Notes: generated by a model from the letters alone, not told the origin. 64,000 bases of DNA from Casuarina equisetifolia (GCA_028551475.1 CM052354.1:5873391-5937390), one strand, 5' to 3'. Positions 34,870 to 48,356 are shown, counted from the stretch's first letter. Numbers and translations: made by a program.

Positions 34870-36290
34870 CTAGAAATTTGAACAAGTCAAATACTCTAAG
34901 GTTGGAGAGAAGATGCCAATGTTGTCTACTATAAAGGACTTTAGTGAATAAGTTTGTAGATTGTTTCTTTGTTGAGATATGACGTGTTATAATAATTTCC
35001 TATTATAATTTTTCTCTCACATAATGACAATCAACTTTAATATGCTTTGCCCTCTCATGAAAAATCAGATTGGCTGCAATTTTCTCTATTGCTTCATTAT
35101 CACAAAATAATGTAGTAGGTTGTCTAAGATAGAAACCAAAATCTTTGAAAAGTCCCATGATCCACACTATTTCATATGTAGTAATCTACATAGCTTGATA
35201 CTCAACCTCAGTGGATAAGAGGGAAATAGTTGTTTGCTTCTTTATAGTCCAAGATATTAAAGAATCACCAAGCATTATGCAAAAGCTGATAGTTGATCTT
35301 TATGTCATTGGACAAGTGTTATAATCAGAATCATAGTAAGCTCTAAGTTCCAACTTGGATGATGATGGAAAGATGAGCCGAAGACCCAAATAAATTTTGA
35401 GATACTTAATCATCTTCATGGTTGCCTCCATGTGTGATTGCTTCGCTGCATGCATAAACTGACTAAGTAATTGCACTGGAAAGGTAATGTTGGGTTTAGT
35501 GAGGGTTAAGTAGATTAGTCTCCTAACCAATCTTTGTTAAGTTAAAGGATCCTCAAGTGGTGGATCATGAATATCCTCTAGTGAGCTAGTGTCATACTCG
35601 AGACTAGTGAATTTCTTGTTTTGCTCCATAGGAATAATGAAAGGTTTGGAGCCTACTAACCTTGCTTACCCTAGGTTAATAATGAGCTCTAAAGTATACT
35701 TTCATTGGTTAAGGGAAATGCCATGTGGAGAGCAAGCAATCTTTATGCCAAAGAAATTTTTTGACTGTTCAAGATCCTTCATGGAAAAAATGAAATTCAA
35801 GTAACTTTTGAGATCAGAAATGGTAACTGAGTCATTCCCTATAATTAGAATATCGTCAACATAAATAAGTAAAGTCACAAAAGAACCACCCTAGGATTTG
35901 GTGAAGAGAGAATAATCATGTTGTGATTGTTGGAATCCATATGTGCAAAGAGCAATTGTAAACTTGGCATTCCATTTGTGTAAGGCCTACTTCAACTCAT
36001 ACAAGGATTTCCATAATTGACAGACAAGTCCCTCCCCCTAATTGTGAAATCTAGGGGGAAGCTCCATGTAGACCTTCTCGAATAAGTCACTATAAAGGAA
36101 GGCATTCTAAATGTCCATCTGAAAATGAAGCCAATAATGGACAACAACAATGGTGACAAGAAGGCAAATAGTAATATGCTTGGTAGTGGGGAGAAAGTGT
36201 CTTGATAATCAAAACCTTCACACTTACTATAGTCTTTAGCAACCAAACAAGCTTTATAATATTCAATAGAACCATTAGCATGATATTTAA
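34870..36290 (-). pseudogene. copia reverse transcriptase and RNase H remnant
   Basis: Reverse transcriptase similarity includes the active-site motif IYVDDI near 35866-35850. It continues into the RLIYLTLTKPNITF connection and the RNase H part (AYYDSDYNTCPMT, then CDNEA and FHERAKHI). Stops and frameshifts are frequent. Confidence 0.75.
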
Positions 36291-36531
36291 CCTTGTCTAT
36301 TCATTTACAACCAATAGGACGCTGACCAAGGGGTAAAGTGACCACATCCCAAATGTGATTCATTTCGAGAGTAGCAAGTTCACTATCCATGGTTGTAACC
36401 TAATTGGGGTCATGAATAGTCTTGTGAAAATAATAAGGCTCGGGAAGAGTGGAAATAAAGGCAATTAAGTGTTGGTAATGGAGTTAGCATTGATAAAGGG
36501 AAAGGTAGTTGTAGATAGGATAGAGGGAAGT

Positions 36532-38241
36532 CTAAGAGGTAGAAGGAAGGGTGAGGCAAAGATAGTTAGTACTCCAAATAGGGGGCTTAGTAGGGTGACC
36601 AAAATGACATGGTTCTAGAGGGGGAAGGCCAAGTGTAGAAGCTAAGGTGGAAGGAGAGATAGGAGAATTGGAAAAGGAGGTAGTATTAGAAGAAGAGGAA
36701 GAGGGAACAACATCGAGGTGAGCAAGTGTGTTTGAAGTCAAATTAAGAAGGATAGGATCATCGATCGACAAGGTGGAGGGCGAGTAGGATTCCTCAAGAG
36801 GGATGATGGGGCCTAAAGAGGCAGTAGAATCAGTGGGGGATGTCAAGGAAACCTACAAAGCAAAAGGAAAAATGTCCTCTAAAAAAATAACATCACGACT
36901 AACAAAATATTTGTTAGTAACAGGGTTAAAAAGTTAATAACCTTTATAATAAGGTGGGTAGCCTATGAAAACATAAGGGATGGCCCAAGGGCTAAATTTG
37001 TATGAAATGCCTAAAATAATGGTGTATCATTGATGATCGAAGACATAGAGATGATCAAGGAGATAAGGGTGACTAGAAAGACACTCATATAGGGTGAGAC
37101 CACTGAGAGGGGTAGAGGGAAGATGGTTAATAAGATAGATCGTGGTTACGATGCATTCACCCTAGAAACGAGATGAGAGGTGAGCCTAGAAAAGAAAAGC
37201 ATGAGCAACATCCAATAGGTGACAATGTTTGTGCTCAACTATACCATTCTGTTGAGGGGTCTAAACACATGAACTCTTATGTAAAATGTCATGAGAACGA
37301 AGAAAAGAACAATGCTCGGAGGAAAAGAATTTAGTGCCATTATTAGAATGGAGACGTTTGATACTGACACCAAATTGAATGTGAATTCATGGAAAGAAAT
37401 GACTGAATTTTGGAAAAAAACTTGACTTTTAAAGTGGAGTAAAAATGTTTAAATGGCATAAGAAAAATCATCAACAATAGTGAGAAAGTAGCAAGCACCA
37501 TCATGAGTAGGGTGGCGATGTGAACCACACACATCCATGTGCACAAGTTCAAAAATAGAAGAGGTGGCAAAGGTGGTATTGCGAAAAGGTACATGAGTTT
37601 GTTAGGCCAAAAGACAAATGTCACAAGAAAAATTGGGGTGGGGGGTAAGAAGTTGTGTGACTATGTGCAAAAAAGGATTTTAGGGAGGAATGACTAAGTT
37701 GTTTGTACCAAAGAAAGTAGTCATTATTATTAAAACTTAAATTATAAGCAGGGGATTGCTTAACATTACAATAAGCGTTCGAAAAGGAAGACAAATAATG
37801 AGAAAAAATAGAATTAAAACGCTTCGGAATAACAAAACTTAAAAAATAAAGCCCCCCTTTAGCCTTGCCGAGCCCAGTTAACACCTTAGTCATATGGTCT
37901 TAGAAAGCACAAAAACTATTAAAGAAAAGAGCCACACAATTGTTATCATAGGTTAGTTTAGGAATAGATAACAAATTATGCCGAAAGTTGAGAGCAAATA
38001 AAACATGCATGAGATGTAAATGTGGGTTAGGGCAAAAATGCTTGATGTGAGTGATAGGGCTGTGAGTTTGATCAAGTAATCGAATGGAAAGGGGTGGGAC
38101 ACATGAATAGTAAGAATCTAATAAATTTAAATCACAAGTAACATGGTCACTAGTCCTAAAATCAATAATCCAATTAGAAATAAAATGAGATGATGGAGAT
38201 AAAATACCTATAAAGTTTGCACTTGGTTCAGTGGGCCCCAT
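36532..38241 (-). pseudogene. copia protease and integrase remnant
   Basis: The protease region at 38241-37900 has WIIDFRTSDHVT, in which the usual DSGA catalytic tetrad has become DFRT. The GAG pre-integrase part (WYKQLSHSSLKSF) lies near 37690. Integrase core similarity follows at 37624-36950 in shifted frames, and a proline/serine-rich linker at 36846-36532. Confidence 0.7.
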
Positions 38242-38699
38242 ATGATTGAGGAGAGTTAAAAGTTTTTTTATTGGTCGATGGACAAATTAAGGCCATAAGG
38301 ACCACTATAAACACTTTTTAGGCTAAGAGAGATAGGGCCAAGAAGGCCCATGCCAAGACAAAAGGTGGGAAAAAAACCACCAAAAGATGTAGGTCCATGA
38401 GATGCCTTAATATTAAAAGGTTTCAAAAATTAGGGGCAAGAGCCCACTGAATGAGGTCTAAGTCTAGAGTCAAGCTAGGGAGGAGTGGGGGCCTTTATAA
38501 CAATATTATGGGCCATGGGCCCACAACAATTAGACTAGTGATGCCTAGGCCCTTGCTGTTTGGTGCGTCTGCCTAGAGGTGGGCCAACTAAGAGATAACA
38601 AGTCTTTTTAGTGTGATATGCCTTATAGCAATGGGCATAAGTAAGCCGAGTATGGGGGCCCATTGCATATGGGCTTAAGTCAAAAGGCCCACATAAAGA

Positions 38700-39539
38700 G
38701 CCTAAGAGAAAGCCTAATAGAGGGGTGCTTGAGGCCCCACTAGGGATGACAAACCAAGTGGCGGAGCCACCACTAGCGGATTTATGGATGCCGGCAAAAT
38801 TAAATGCATCACCAAAAAGATCACCAGAAGCATGCTATTGAATCTTGTGCTTTGACATGGTGTAAATTCACTCCAAGAAAGGAAGCATTTTACAGCTAAG
38901 AATTGGCAAGTGCAAGTACTAAAATTCATTGAGGATGTCGAGAAGGAACTTTATCGATTAAGCTTTATCTTCTTAGGCTTGAAGGTGGTTGTTGATTATG
39001 CAAAAACACGAGCTACAGAAGCACCAAACGGGGGCCTGATAAGCATCTATATCACCCTAGAGATCCTTAAGGCGAATGAAGAATTGAGTGAGATCCTCAT
39101 TAATGTAACAATTAGGAAGGTGAAGGTTGTTAATGGCCTTTTGGATGCCAAAATGTTGGTTGCTAGTGACTTTGTTGAACAATTCATGAAGCACCACCTA
39201 GATTTTGGTGATGGTGGGAAGATGAGAGTCAAGGATCTCCAAGTTCGGTTTGACAGAGTTCATGAGCCACATTTTGATAGTGGTGTGGCATTGAGCCCAA
39301 TGCTTGGCATCATCACTGGTACCATTAGCTTAAGGAAGCTCCCTAGTAAGGAAGCCGAGCTTGTTCTGGGAAAGGAAAACTATTTGGATTTGCACCAACT
39401 AGAGGTGATAGTTCACTTCACCGGTCAAGCAATAGGAAACGGTGCTACATGTTTGTAAATCGGTAGTGGTAAAATGATAGGGATCATTGATAGAACCAAC
39501 AGGGGCAACAATGGAGGTGTTTGGGATTGTGGCAGCCAT
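38700..39539 (-). pseudogene. copia gag remnant
   Basis: Reading starts at an ATG (39539) and runs through copia-gag-like sequence, including ELFNKVTSNQHFGIQKAI and FFIRLKDL, but is cut by several in-frame stops. The plus-strand ORF 38910-39458 is the antisense shadow of this region. Confidence 0.6.
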
Positions 39540-39806
39540 GGCGATGGCGACTAGGGTTCAAATGGCAAATTGAAAAATCAAAAAGGGGGTAAGGGCAAGA
39601 AGGGAATTTTATGGTTGGAATTACTGGTAGCTAGGGTTTCTAGAAGCGTATGATGGTAAATCATCAGGTAATTATCGAGGGTTAAAAAAAAATGGCTAGG
39701 GTTTGGGAAAAAAAAATTGCAATGGTCTCACACACTCATTTAAAAGCTAGAAAAAATTAGTGGAAGCAAAAAAAGCTCAGGATCTAACCTAGGCTCTTGG
39801 ATACCA

Positions 39807-40005
39807 TGTCACAAAGTGATAACAATGGATAAATGGAGGAAGGTTTCAATTGTATTGCAATAAATAAAACTATACAATGTGATGTCCTTAAATACAAACC
39901 TAGGTAGGACTTACATGGAAAACCATATAATGGAAATATTTAAATTTAATTTAATTTCCCACATACTATATACCAAAAATAGATCTTCTTGTATCTTCCA
40001 TAACA
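39807..40005 (-). repeat. 5' LTR of the copia element
   Basis: Bounded by TGTCACAAAG and CCATAACA on the plus strand. The primer-binding site lies at 39792-39806. Confidence 0.88.
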
Positions 40006-40010
40006 AGTTC

Positions 40011-43000
40011 GCTTAGCCTTGTACAAAAACCGTTATCTTGTCCCTCTCTCTCTCCCTCATTTTTAAACTCACATCCCGTTATCTTGTTCACATCCAGAAC
40101 CTTCCAAGAAATAATTCCCTACTATGTGTGTGACCCACTGAAGAATTCAGGTAGGAGTTTAGATCGAAGTGTTTAAAGGCTTCAAACTTCCATTAACAAG
40201 AACAAGTTCTTCAAAGGCTTGTGAGGACACGGCACAAAAGGCTTACAAAAGTCATTACAACTTCCAATTTTCTAACAGGAAAGACGAAAAAAAAGGGAAG
40301 ATTTTCATCGCCTATTTATATATTAAAATAGAATTAAAAAATATAAATGGTAAAACCATAAATCTAAAAATTAAAATATTTAAAAAATAAATATGTTTCT
40401 CGTATAAAATATCTATTGATAAAAGCCTCATGTCCTATTGAGGTGGATATTTTATAGGAGGGTTGAAAGGTATGTACAAAGATAAGGGGTATATACATTG
40501 ATAATTTTTTTTAATCATTATTCAGAAAATTACAGAACAAGTTTTGCACTCAAAACTTGTACAGCCCCTATTTTACTTGTACAGCTCCTATTTTACTTGT
40601 ACAGCTATGCAACATCTCTTCCTTCTGACAAAAGAAACACGGTTTCCCATGCGCATGGGGAGCGACTTCCTTCGTAGAGGAAGAGCAGGGGAGCGACTGC
40701 CTTTTTAAAGCAACTAACGTGCTCTATTGTTTGAGGGCTGAGCAGCAGAGCGATCCTTCTCCTTTACAGATTGAAACCAAGTTCATGGTGGCGTAATTCT
40801 CAGCAGGTGAGGGCCCTTTTTTGGTTTTTATGTTTTCTTTTTTTTTTTTTTAAATTGAAGAAAACGAATCGAAAGCCAAAATCGACTAGAGATTTTGCAA
40901 TCAAATGCGGCTTTGATGTCCAAACTACTTGATGATTGTGATGATATAAGATAGACAGTATGCTTTTTGTTCTAATGACTCATAGTTCGAAAACATTATT
41001 TGTATGAAGCCTTCAACCGTTATAAAAACTTCTTTTACTTCCAAATAAAAAAGGAACAAATTTTGGAGCACTTCATGCCCAACTTATCATCAGGATCTCA
41101 GGTCCCCCCCCCCCCCCCCCCCCCACAACTCATCATTTTTCTCATCTTCCTTATCGTGCAGTATTTGAGCTCCAATAATCTCTATTTAGATTCTTAGTAC
41201 ACTTTTCTTTTATTTACTTTATGCTTACCTCCTTAGTTAACGTGACATTCTTTAGAAACTAGAGATTCATCAATAAATTGAACTTCTCTAGTAGGAAGGA
41301 TGGAATTTTCTTCCTACAAAATTTGAAATCTCATCATTCTCTTTCTTTTAATATGAAATGATTCTCTTAAGATTGAGTCTATGAATAATCTATTTTTCAC
41401 TTATCATTTTCTTTGGATGTATTTGGAAAGAATATTTCAAACCTATTAATGGCTTCAAATTTGCAAATCAAATCATCTATTGTTGAATCAAATTCATTTA
41501 AATCCTCTTTAATGTTATTATTATGATTCTTTTTGCAGAACATCTAAAGGAAATTAGTTTCTCATTTCTAGATAAGGAGCTAAGGTCCCAAGCTATTTCA
41601 CCAAGCTGTGGATAATTGCTCAACTTGAAGAGACCACATTGGACAAGCTAATAATATATCTATTACTTTTCTCATTTCTTTTTGTTTCTACGCTTTCTTA
41701 GCCCAACTGGAAGGCCTATATTCTCTACAGTGGCTACTATAATGTGAAATCACTTCTGTTGGCCTCTTTGTGCTCGGACTCAGTGCATATATCTTTAAAG
41801 TTTGTGTGAATTATTATGTTATTTACTTACCAAACGCTTTCGTCACGGAACATTAACCGTAGAAATATCAAACTTTAGGATGGTATCTCATGTTGCTGAG
41901 TCTCAAGGGCTCCTTTTCTGAAGATGAGTTGTAACACTTGTAGATAGAGAATAGCTTTTATTTTTATTTGAAACAGAATGAGAAAAGGCTCTCGATATCT
42001 AAGAATAATTTAGAAACAGAAAAATCAAATATAGATTGAATTTTGAGTCCAAATTGCAGGTCTTTTACTATAATTAATCATTAAAAAAATAATAAATTTA
42101 AGTTGAATTATTTTAGGCATAAACAATAGAAGTGTATTAAGAATCTAAATAAAAATTATTGGACTCTAAATATCATATGTGTTTTCAGCACCTATGATCG
42201 GCACTGAGAGGAGCGCAGCGACATAGTTGATGGCCCCGATGACATTTTATCATCTTCCTCAGAAAATGCCTGAGAGATATTACGATATATGTTTGTTGTT
42301 GACAAGCATAAATAAAAACAAAAGACATGGGTATGGAGAATTGAGCCAAATAACGCAGCCTTTTTCATCTAACCCACTGCCTTTCAGTTCCTTGATCAAT
42401 GTAAGATACATATGCAAGTAAAGACAATCCTTAGATGGATACCCCCATTTTAACAGCTTGCATACAAATTTCTTATGCATCTCGCTTACATGGGTCGTTA
42501 ATCATGCTTTTGTAGACTTCTAGTTCAAAACGGATGGTGGAGATTAGATACAGACGAAGTATTTGCATAGAGATGCATAAATAACTTTTCCCCTCTATAA
42601 GTGTACTCTTCTTTTCAAGTCTAATAGTTTTAGTGCTACTTTTTGAAAAGGAATACCTGGCAGGGCATGGGGAGTGCCGAGGAAGAAAACTGGTTGCCTG
42701 CTCTAAATGTATAGATCGTGGAAAAGTTAGCATAAAACAATTATGGACGATGTATCCCATGGCTTTCCCACGGGGCCGATTCTTCTTGCAAAATCTGCCT
42801 TTTGTAAAACTAATGGCCACTAAAGGAAGACGTCATAGCACCCGAGGGAGTGGGGAGTAATTGTCATCAGGATTACGTCAAATCCAAAATATTTGGACAT
42901 CCTATTAAAATTAGAATCCATAAAAATAGAAGACTAAGAAATTTTAAGTGATTAAGAGGATAAAATATGATGATTTTCAATTGTAAGAGATAATTTAAAT

Positions 43001-44583
43001 GTGTATGAATCTGAAAAGCATTGACATGTGTGATTACAAAGGAGAGTCCTGTGAGGCCTAGCTCGAGTGAGGGGGCCTAGGCAAAAATGGTGGATGGACC
43101 CAATCCGTTGCAGAAGATTGGAGGAAGGTGTTTCTTGTGGGCCTAGAGCTGAGGGGGCCGAAGTGAGCTAGCTTGAGTGTTAGGTCTTAAGTGATTCAAG
43201 TGGGGCATATAGCAACAAGCTTATTGAACGTAGATGGGTTAAAATTCTTAAGGATTAGAGTATGCACTTTAACTAATAATTTAAACCTTTAGTTTAATAG
43301 TAGTAACCATAATTTTAACAAAGAGAAGAGTAGTAAAAACTATAAATTTCAAAGGGTAAATTGCTACTCCATGAGACCACCTGAATTTATTTGAGACAAC
43401 ATAAATTATTGGTATGGTTGCTAAATGTGTATGGCATCCTAGACAGGTGATAAAGGGTTTCCCTTCCCTTATAATGATTTGAGTGCATGCTTTCACCATT
43501 GCCTTTCAAGATCACCCTTTTGATTGTGTTCGCGAGAGATCCGATTCCATTTGGTCATTTTGTACTTCATATACTTAGGGCTAAGGTGAACATAAATCTC
43601 CATAAGCCTTTTCAAAAAAACACTGATAAACTAGGGGTCAAAGCTTAGATTAAAGGAACAAAAAGAGACAGACTAGGATGGCAAGGATCGATGAGCAATA
43701 GAACGAACAAAAACTGAGTTGTCTTTTTATGCATAACTTCCCTCTTACCCCATTTGGCTAATGAAATAACAAAGAAAAAAGTTTGAGCCACCAACCACAA
43801 AATATTAAAAAGCAACCTTTTCTTTTCACCTTCAAATTTTAGTAGTGCTTTTTGTCTTATCAACTAGTTGTTGCTACAATTTGATATAAATTTTCAACTA
43901 TTTTAAAGATTTTTAATCACAAAGAAATCAATCTTACAAAAGTTTTTTAATGACTTTCAAATCGACATATTTAGAAGTGGTGATAGTTCTTAAAGATTTT
44001 ACTATTTCTATGATTCTAAATAAAATAAATAAAAAAGTATAATCAAATTTAAATATACATGCTCTCAAGTTTTTTTTTTTATTTCCTTTTATATGACTAA
44101 GCAATTAATTATTCCTTGCATACTAAGATAAGTAAGATAACAACCCAGTAAACATGGTCCCCGGGTAAAATATGATTGCCATTGAAAAATGACATTTTTA
44201 AAACAATTTATTTCAAGACTAATTAGAGATATTATTATAATTAGATACTAGTTCCACTATTGTTAGTGTAAACACTGAATACTAGAAATGACTTGGAAGG
44301 ACTGAAAAATTCTGGAAGTTAGAAAGAGTGTTTAAATATCAGTTCTTTGGATGGATTCTATTGTAATACTTATTATAAGGTTATTATCTATTTGAAATAT
44401 ATAACTTATAAATATAACAATAAATTTGATTATCTATTTAAACAACATAGATATATAATATCCATGATATTGACATTAGCTTACCAATATGACCAACATA
44501 CTTATTATGGCATTACGATATCAAACTTCATAATACCAATGACACACATACATCATCTATAGCACCGTCAAAGTAGCAGCACC
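40011..44583. other. Unit 3 spacer with DUF247 deleted
   Basis: 40011-41216 matches 7595-8770 (SEO-A flank plus DUF247 flank). At 41216-41229 the sequence jumps from TTTATGCTTAC to CTCCTTAGTTAACGTGACATTC, the equivalent of 10572. The DUF247 gene itself, about 1.8 kb, is therefore missing. From there to 44583 it follows the unit spacer. No gene is supported. Confidence 0.65.
41104..41124. repeat. Poly-C run
   Basis: Twenty-one consecutive C. The equivalent place near 8670 has only a short CCCCCC run, so the tract has expanded or is a sequencing or assembly artefact. Confidence 0.8.
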
Positions 44584-45314
44584 TTATACGGGCTGGGATG
44601 TTGATGGATTGGGACTAGTCGAGCGAAGCTTCTCATGGTATTCTCTGAAGCAATTTTCAAAACCCCTCTTAGACACATACCGCTTCCACTCATCAAACAT
44701 CTCCAAGACCTTCAGAATTGTTGGACCATCATCACTGACTATATTTGTCGATCACTTGATCAACACAGACCACCTTTTCTCATTCTTGAAAGAAGGCAAT
44801 GTCCTTTGAATTTCCTCATTCCTCTTTCGACTGTTGGGGGCTTTCTGGAAAGGGTTCCATGTGTTAAATTTTTCAACGCAGGAACATTCCACAGAAATGA
44901 GTGCTTCCTTGATGATGGGATCTTTAGCCATAGCATTTACTTTCTCGGAAAATCATTCCATCCGTCTGCTGTCCCTGCCTCCACAATGGAAAATGTAGTC
45001 TTCTATCTGGTTGCACAAGTTATGTTTTTAGCCTCAAGTTTTATTTGAAGGCACCTTATCATATTTTGCTTAAAGCTACACCCACAATTATGTGCATTTG
45101 AACATATGTATCAGTGAGGTTTTTATGTACCTTATTAAAAGTTTGGGAAATGACTTACCGTGTGAGCTCCTGTTGGGCGCAAGACAAATGCTGCTGTGAA
45201 GGCGTCACGTATAGGGAAGGCTCTGGTTCCCCTACTTCGAGTCATGGGCAAAAGGTTTTTTCGTTGGATATTTCCTCGTGCGTCCACTGCGACTACAACA
45301 GGACCATTCTCGAC
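44584..45314 (-). pseudogene. SEO-E: 3' fragment of a sieve element occlusion gene
   Basis: Contains exon 7 (about 45018-44584) and the 3' part of exon 6 (about 45314-45160). Exon 7 has a Trp to Arg change and an in-frame TGA within the first 20 codons (near 44955), so it is not functional. Upstream exons are absent: the exon 6 homology stops at a GTG, where DUF247 upstream flank begins. The plus-strand ORFs here are antisense shadows. Confidence 0.8.
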
Positions 45315-45963
45315 GTGGTGCTCTATTGTCTGAGGGGTGCGCAGCAGAGCGATCCAAGTTCATGGTGGCGTAATTCTCAGAAGGGAAGCGCCTTCTTTAT
45401 CCACCAAATATTGTGTAGCGTTTGAGGTCCAATAATCTCTCTCAAGATTCTTAGTACACGTTTCTATTGTTTATGCTTACAGTAATTCGACCTAAGTTTA
45501 TCACTTTCCATTATGGTTGTTTATGGTGAAAGACATGAAATTTAGACTCAAAATGTGATCTGGATTCCATTTTTCAGTTCTAAATGGTGGGTTTCTATTT
45601 TTTTTCCTTTTCTTTTTCTCTACCGAAGATTTGAACATATTCATTCACAACAAAGTAATGCCGATACTCAGATGGGTTGAAAGGGACTTTGCTCATAAAA
45701 ACCCCAGGTTTTGTCATTTTTGTTAAGTTAACATAGCCTCTCAATAAATTCTGTCTCTCAAAATCTAAACATATCTTCATAATCTATAAAAGAACGCATT
45801 AAACTTGATCCTCACATTTTGAGTTTATTTGTTTGTTTATTTATTTAAATGTCTACTTCTCATCACTTGAATTATGAGAAGTTGGAAACTACCAATCTAA
45901 TATTTTCAATGCTCCAAATACAAGTGTTTGTGATTAGGAGATTTAAGGAAGAAAGCTTGATAG
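45315..45963 (+). promoter_or_regulatory. 5' flank of the DUF247 stub (unit 4)
   Basis: Matches the flank of the intact DUF247 gene from the GTGCTCTATTG block to the AAGCTTGATAG leader. No gene of its own. Confidence 0.5.
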
Positions 45964-46026
45964 ATGGGGGATTCAATTCAACAAGTTGCAAACGTCTCAT
46001 CGGTAGTTGAATTCAATCGTGCTAAT
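45964..46026 (+). pseudogene. DUF247 stub, first 21 codons
   Basis: ATG GGG GAT with the following codons matches the first 21 codons of the intact gene (ending NRAN) and is then cut by a retrotransposon LTR. The rest of the gene is not found on the far side of the element, so it was deleted. Confidence 0.8.
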
Positions 46027-47274
46027 TGATAACTCTATTTTTATAGAGTTATTTACCTATTTTAAGCAATAAATAACTTTAATAATTATGAGAAAATATT
46101 TGAACTCCTCTTTATTTATCTAAATTTATCTTATTTATGCAGCACAAGGAGGCAAGGAGAAAAGGAATGAACATGGAGAACCTGATGCTTATTGTGTGGA
46201 AAATCGTAATATCAAGATCAAGATAGTCAAGATGGACTTGGGCTTTAAATGATTGTTATTAGATTTTATTGTTATTGGGTTTTCTAAATAATTAGAAAAT
46301 CTAATCATATTAGGAGTTCAAAATCTAATTAAATTAAGAGTTCAAAACCTAATTGTTTTAAATCTCTAAAACCCAATTCTATTAGGATAAGAGTAGGTCT
46401 AAACCTAAACCCTATTTAAGAGAAGAAAATAGGCAAAATAAGAAGAGAAGAGGAAATTGAGCACAACTCAAGAAAGAGGCCGAGAATTCAAGATTTTCTT
46501 GAAGAGAAGATAAAAAGGGTGACAGACTTCTTGTTCTTGGATTCAAGATGTCTTCTTTATTTCTTATTACTATTCTTCTTCATTATTTCTTTATGTTTTA
46601 GTTTATTTTTGTTAGAGCTACGATGTAACCTGATTATGATGGTATGAATTTTATGATTATTATGTTTTGCAAGATATTTTATTTATGTGAAGTTACATAT
46701 TACGGTGTTTAATACTTTTAAGTGATTAGCTACCACTTGAATGATCTGATTTGCATGTTTGAGACCGACAGGAGATGATATGCAATTGCTTCTTGTAATG
46801 TGTAACCATAAATTAAATATGGATAGACATATACCATATTGTTTGTGTGGCTTTCGGTGTAAACTGGGAATGTTCATAGATCATAATGCATTTGGTTTGT
46901 TTCAATTCACATATAGAGATATAGTGAGTTAATGAACTAAGTAGGTTTGCTATACCTAGACATAGGACAGTAAATAAATTAGGAGATTCCACCATTACAT
47001 AGATATTATCCCTTTTGCAAGTATAAATAATCAATATTAATACCTAATAATTATGGTGAAATCATATGCTCTAACATATTTCTTGTATTTAGTTTTCTTA
47101 GATTTAGTTAGTTAATCTATCATCTATCAATTTGATTTGCTAGATAAATTCTAAGTGTTGTTCACTGTTAGTAATTAATTGGTTCAATAATCACCAATCT
47201 TTGTGGGACGATATCTTTCTTATTATTATATTACTTGTTCGACATGTTCACTTGCATTTAGATTTTACTGAACA
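46027..47274 (+). repeat. 5' LTR of the gypsy element
   Basis: Shares both ends and the last 600 bases or so with the solo LTRs at 17353-18909 and 53446-55240. It lacks the GC-richer middle block that those two carry. Confidence 0.85.
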
Positions 47275-47280
47275 AGTTTT

Positions 47281-47301
47281 TGGCACTGTTGCTGGGGATT
47301 G
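47281..47301 (+). other. Primer-binding site (tRNA-Asp type)
   Basis: The site begins TGGCACTGTTGCTGGGGAT; the common plant form is TGGCGCCGTTGCCGGGGA. The substitutions are C/T and G/A changes at CG-like positions, as expected from methylated-CpG decay. Confidence 0.75.
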
Positions 47302-47540
47302 GTTGTTTTACCGTTGATTAATATTAATACCGAATAATTTCTAAGTTTAATCTAGCTTTTATTTAAAAAAAAAAGAATTTTTTTTTATTCGTGAAAAAAA
47401 ATCGTTTCTTTTTAATTCTTGAAAAAAAATCATTTTTTTTGTTTTGTTTTATTTTTATTTTGCTTTATTTTTTTTCTTGAAAAAACAAAAAGAAAAAAAA
47501 AGCCTTTGTTAAGTTGTCTTAGAAAGGTTAAGCAACAAGG

Positions 47541-48290
47541 ATGGAGAGATATGATGGTACATGTAAAGTTGTAAAAGACTATGTTGCACCAACATTTTGG
47601 AATGCCACATCAAGCATTAGATCTACTTAGTTAAACAATTTTGAGATCAAGCTTGTGCTCATCAAGATGCTTCAAAACTCTGTGCAATATAGTGGGCTAC
47701 CAAATGAGGATCCAAATGCTCACATTGAAGCATTCCTTGAATTCTGTGACATGATTAAAGATCATGGAGTTACAGAAGATGTTATTAGGTTGAAACTATT
47801 TCCATTTTCTCTTAGAGATACAGCTAAGAATTGGTTCTTTTCACTTCCTGCAGGATTAATTACTACATGGGATGATTTGGCTCAAAAATTTCTTGTTTCA
47901 AGAGGGGACTTACATAGCAAAACACCAGAAAAAACATTTAATTTTATAGAGAAGATAGCATTTGATAACTATCAATGGTTTATTGAGAGACTACCAATGC
48001 ATCAAGCAAGTGGAGTCCATGAAATAAATACCCTCGCCAACTTATGTGCAAAATCAGAAGTGTTCCTAAAGAATAAAGAATATCAATTTTGTGGTGGAGC
48101 ACATCAGAGCACAAAATGTCAAGTAGGTAACCCTAATGCTTATTATAATGATTATGCTAATTTTGTTGAAATTCCTAGCAAGTCACAAACAGAAGAGGTG
48201 AAACCTAACTACGAAGACATGATTAGTGAGCTGGCCAGCACCACACAGAACTTTACAGAGAGGATTGAAGCAAGATTTCAGAATTAAGAA
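47541..48290 (+). pseudogene. Ty3/gypsy gag remnant
   Basis: Starts at an ATG (47541), has one in-frame TAG near 47628, then is open to 48287. Retrotransposon gag features are GLPNEDPNAHIEAFLEFCD, RLKLFPFSLRDTAKNWF, LPAGLITTWDDL and a partial zinc-knuckle remnant CGGAHQSTKC. It belongs to the capsid family found in Athila/Tat elements. Confidence 0.8.
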
Positions 48291-48356
48291 GCGAGTTTTC
48301 AGAGACAAGAAGCTTCAACCTGAAAATTAGAGGTGCAGATGAGTTAGCTCATTAGT

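Larger units (their letters stand above)
34664..40005 (-). mobile_element. Ty1/copia LTR retrotransposon, decayed full-length
   Basis: LTRs of 194 and 199 bp (34664-34857 and 39807-40005) flank a 4.9-kb interior. The target duplication AGTTC lies at 34659-34663 and 40006-40010. On the minus strand the primer site TGGTATCCAAGAGCC directly follows the 5' LTR, and a CTTGAGGGGGAG purine tract precedes the 3' LTR. Gene order on the minus strand is gag, protease, integrase, reverse transcriptase, RNase H, which is the copia order because integrase comes before RT. All regions contain stops and shifts, so the element is dead. The same family appears at the right window edge. Confidence 0.92.

Noticed and set aside
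38910..39458. 182-codon plus-strand ORF inside the copia element
   Set aside because: It is the reverse complement of the gag region, whose minus-strand reading shows copia gag sequence in the right place between primer site and protease.
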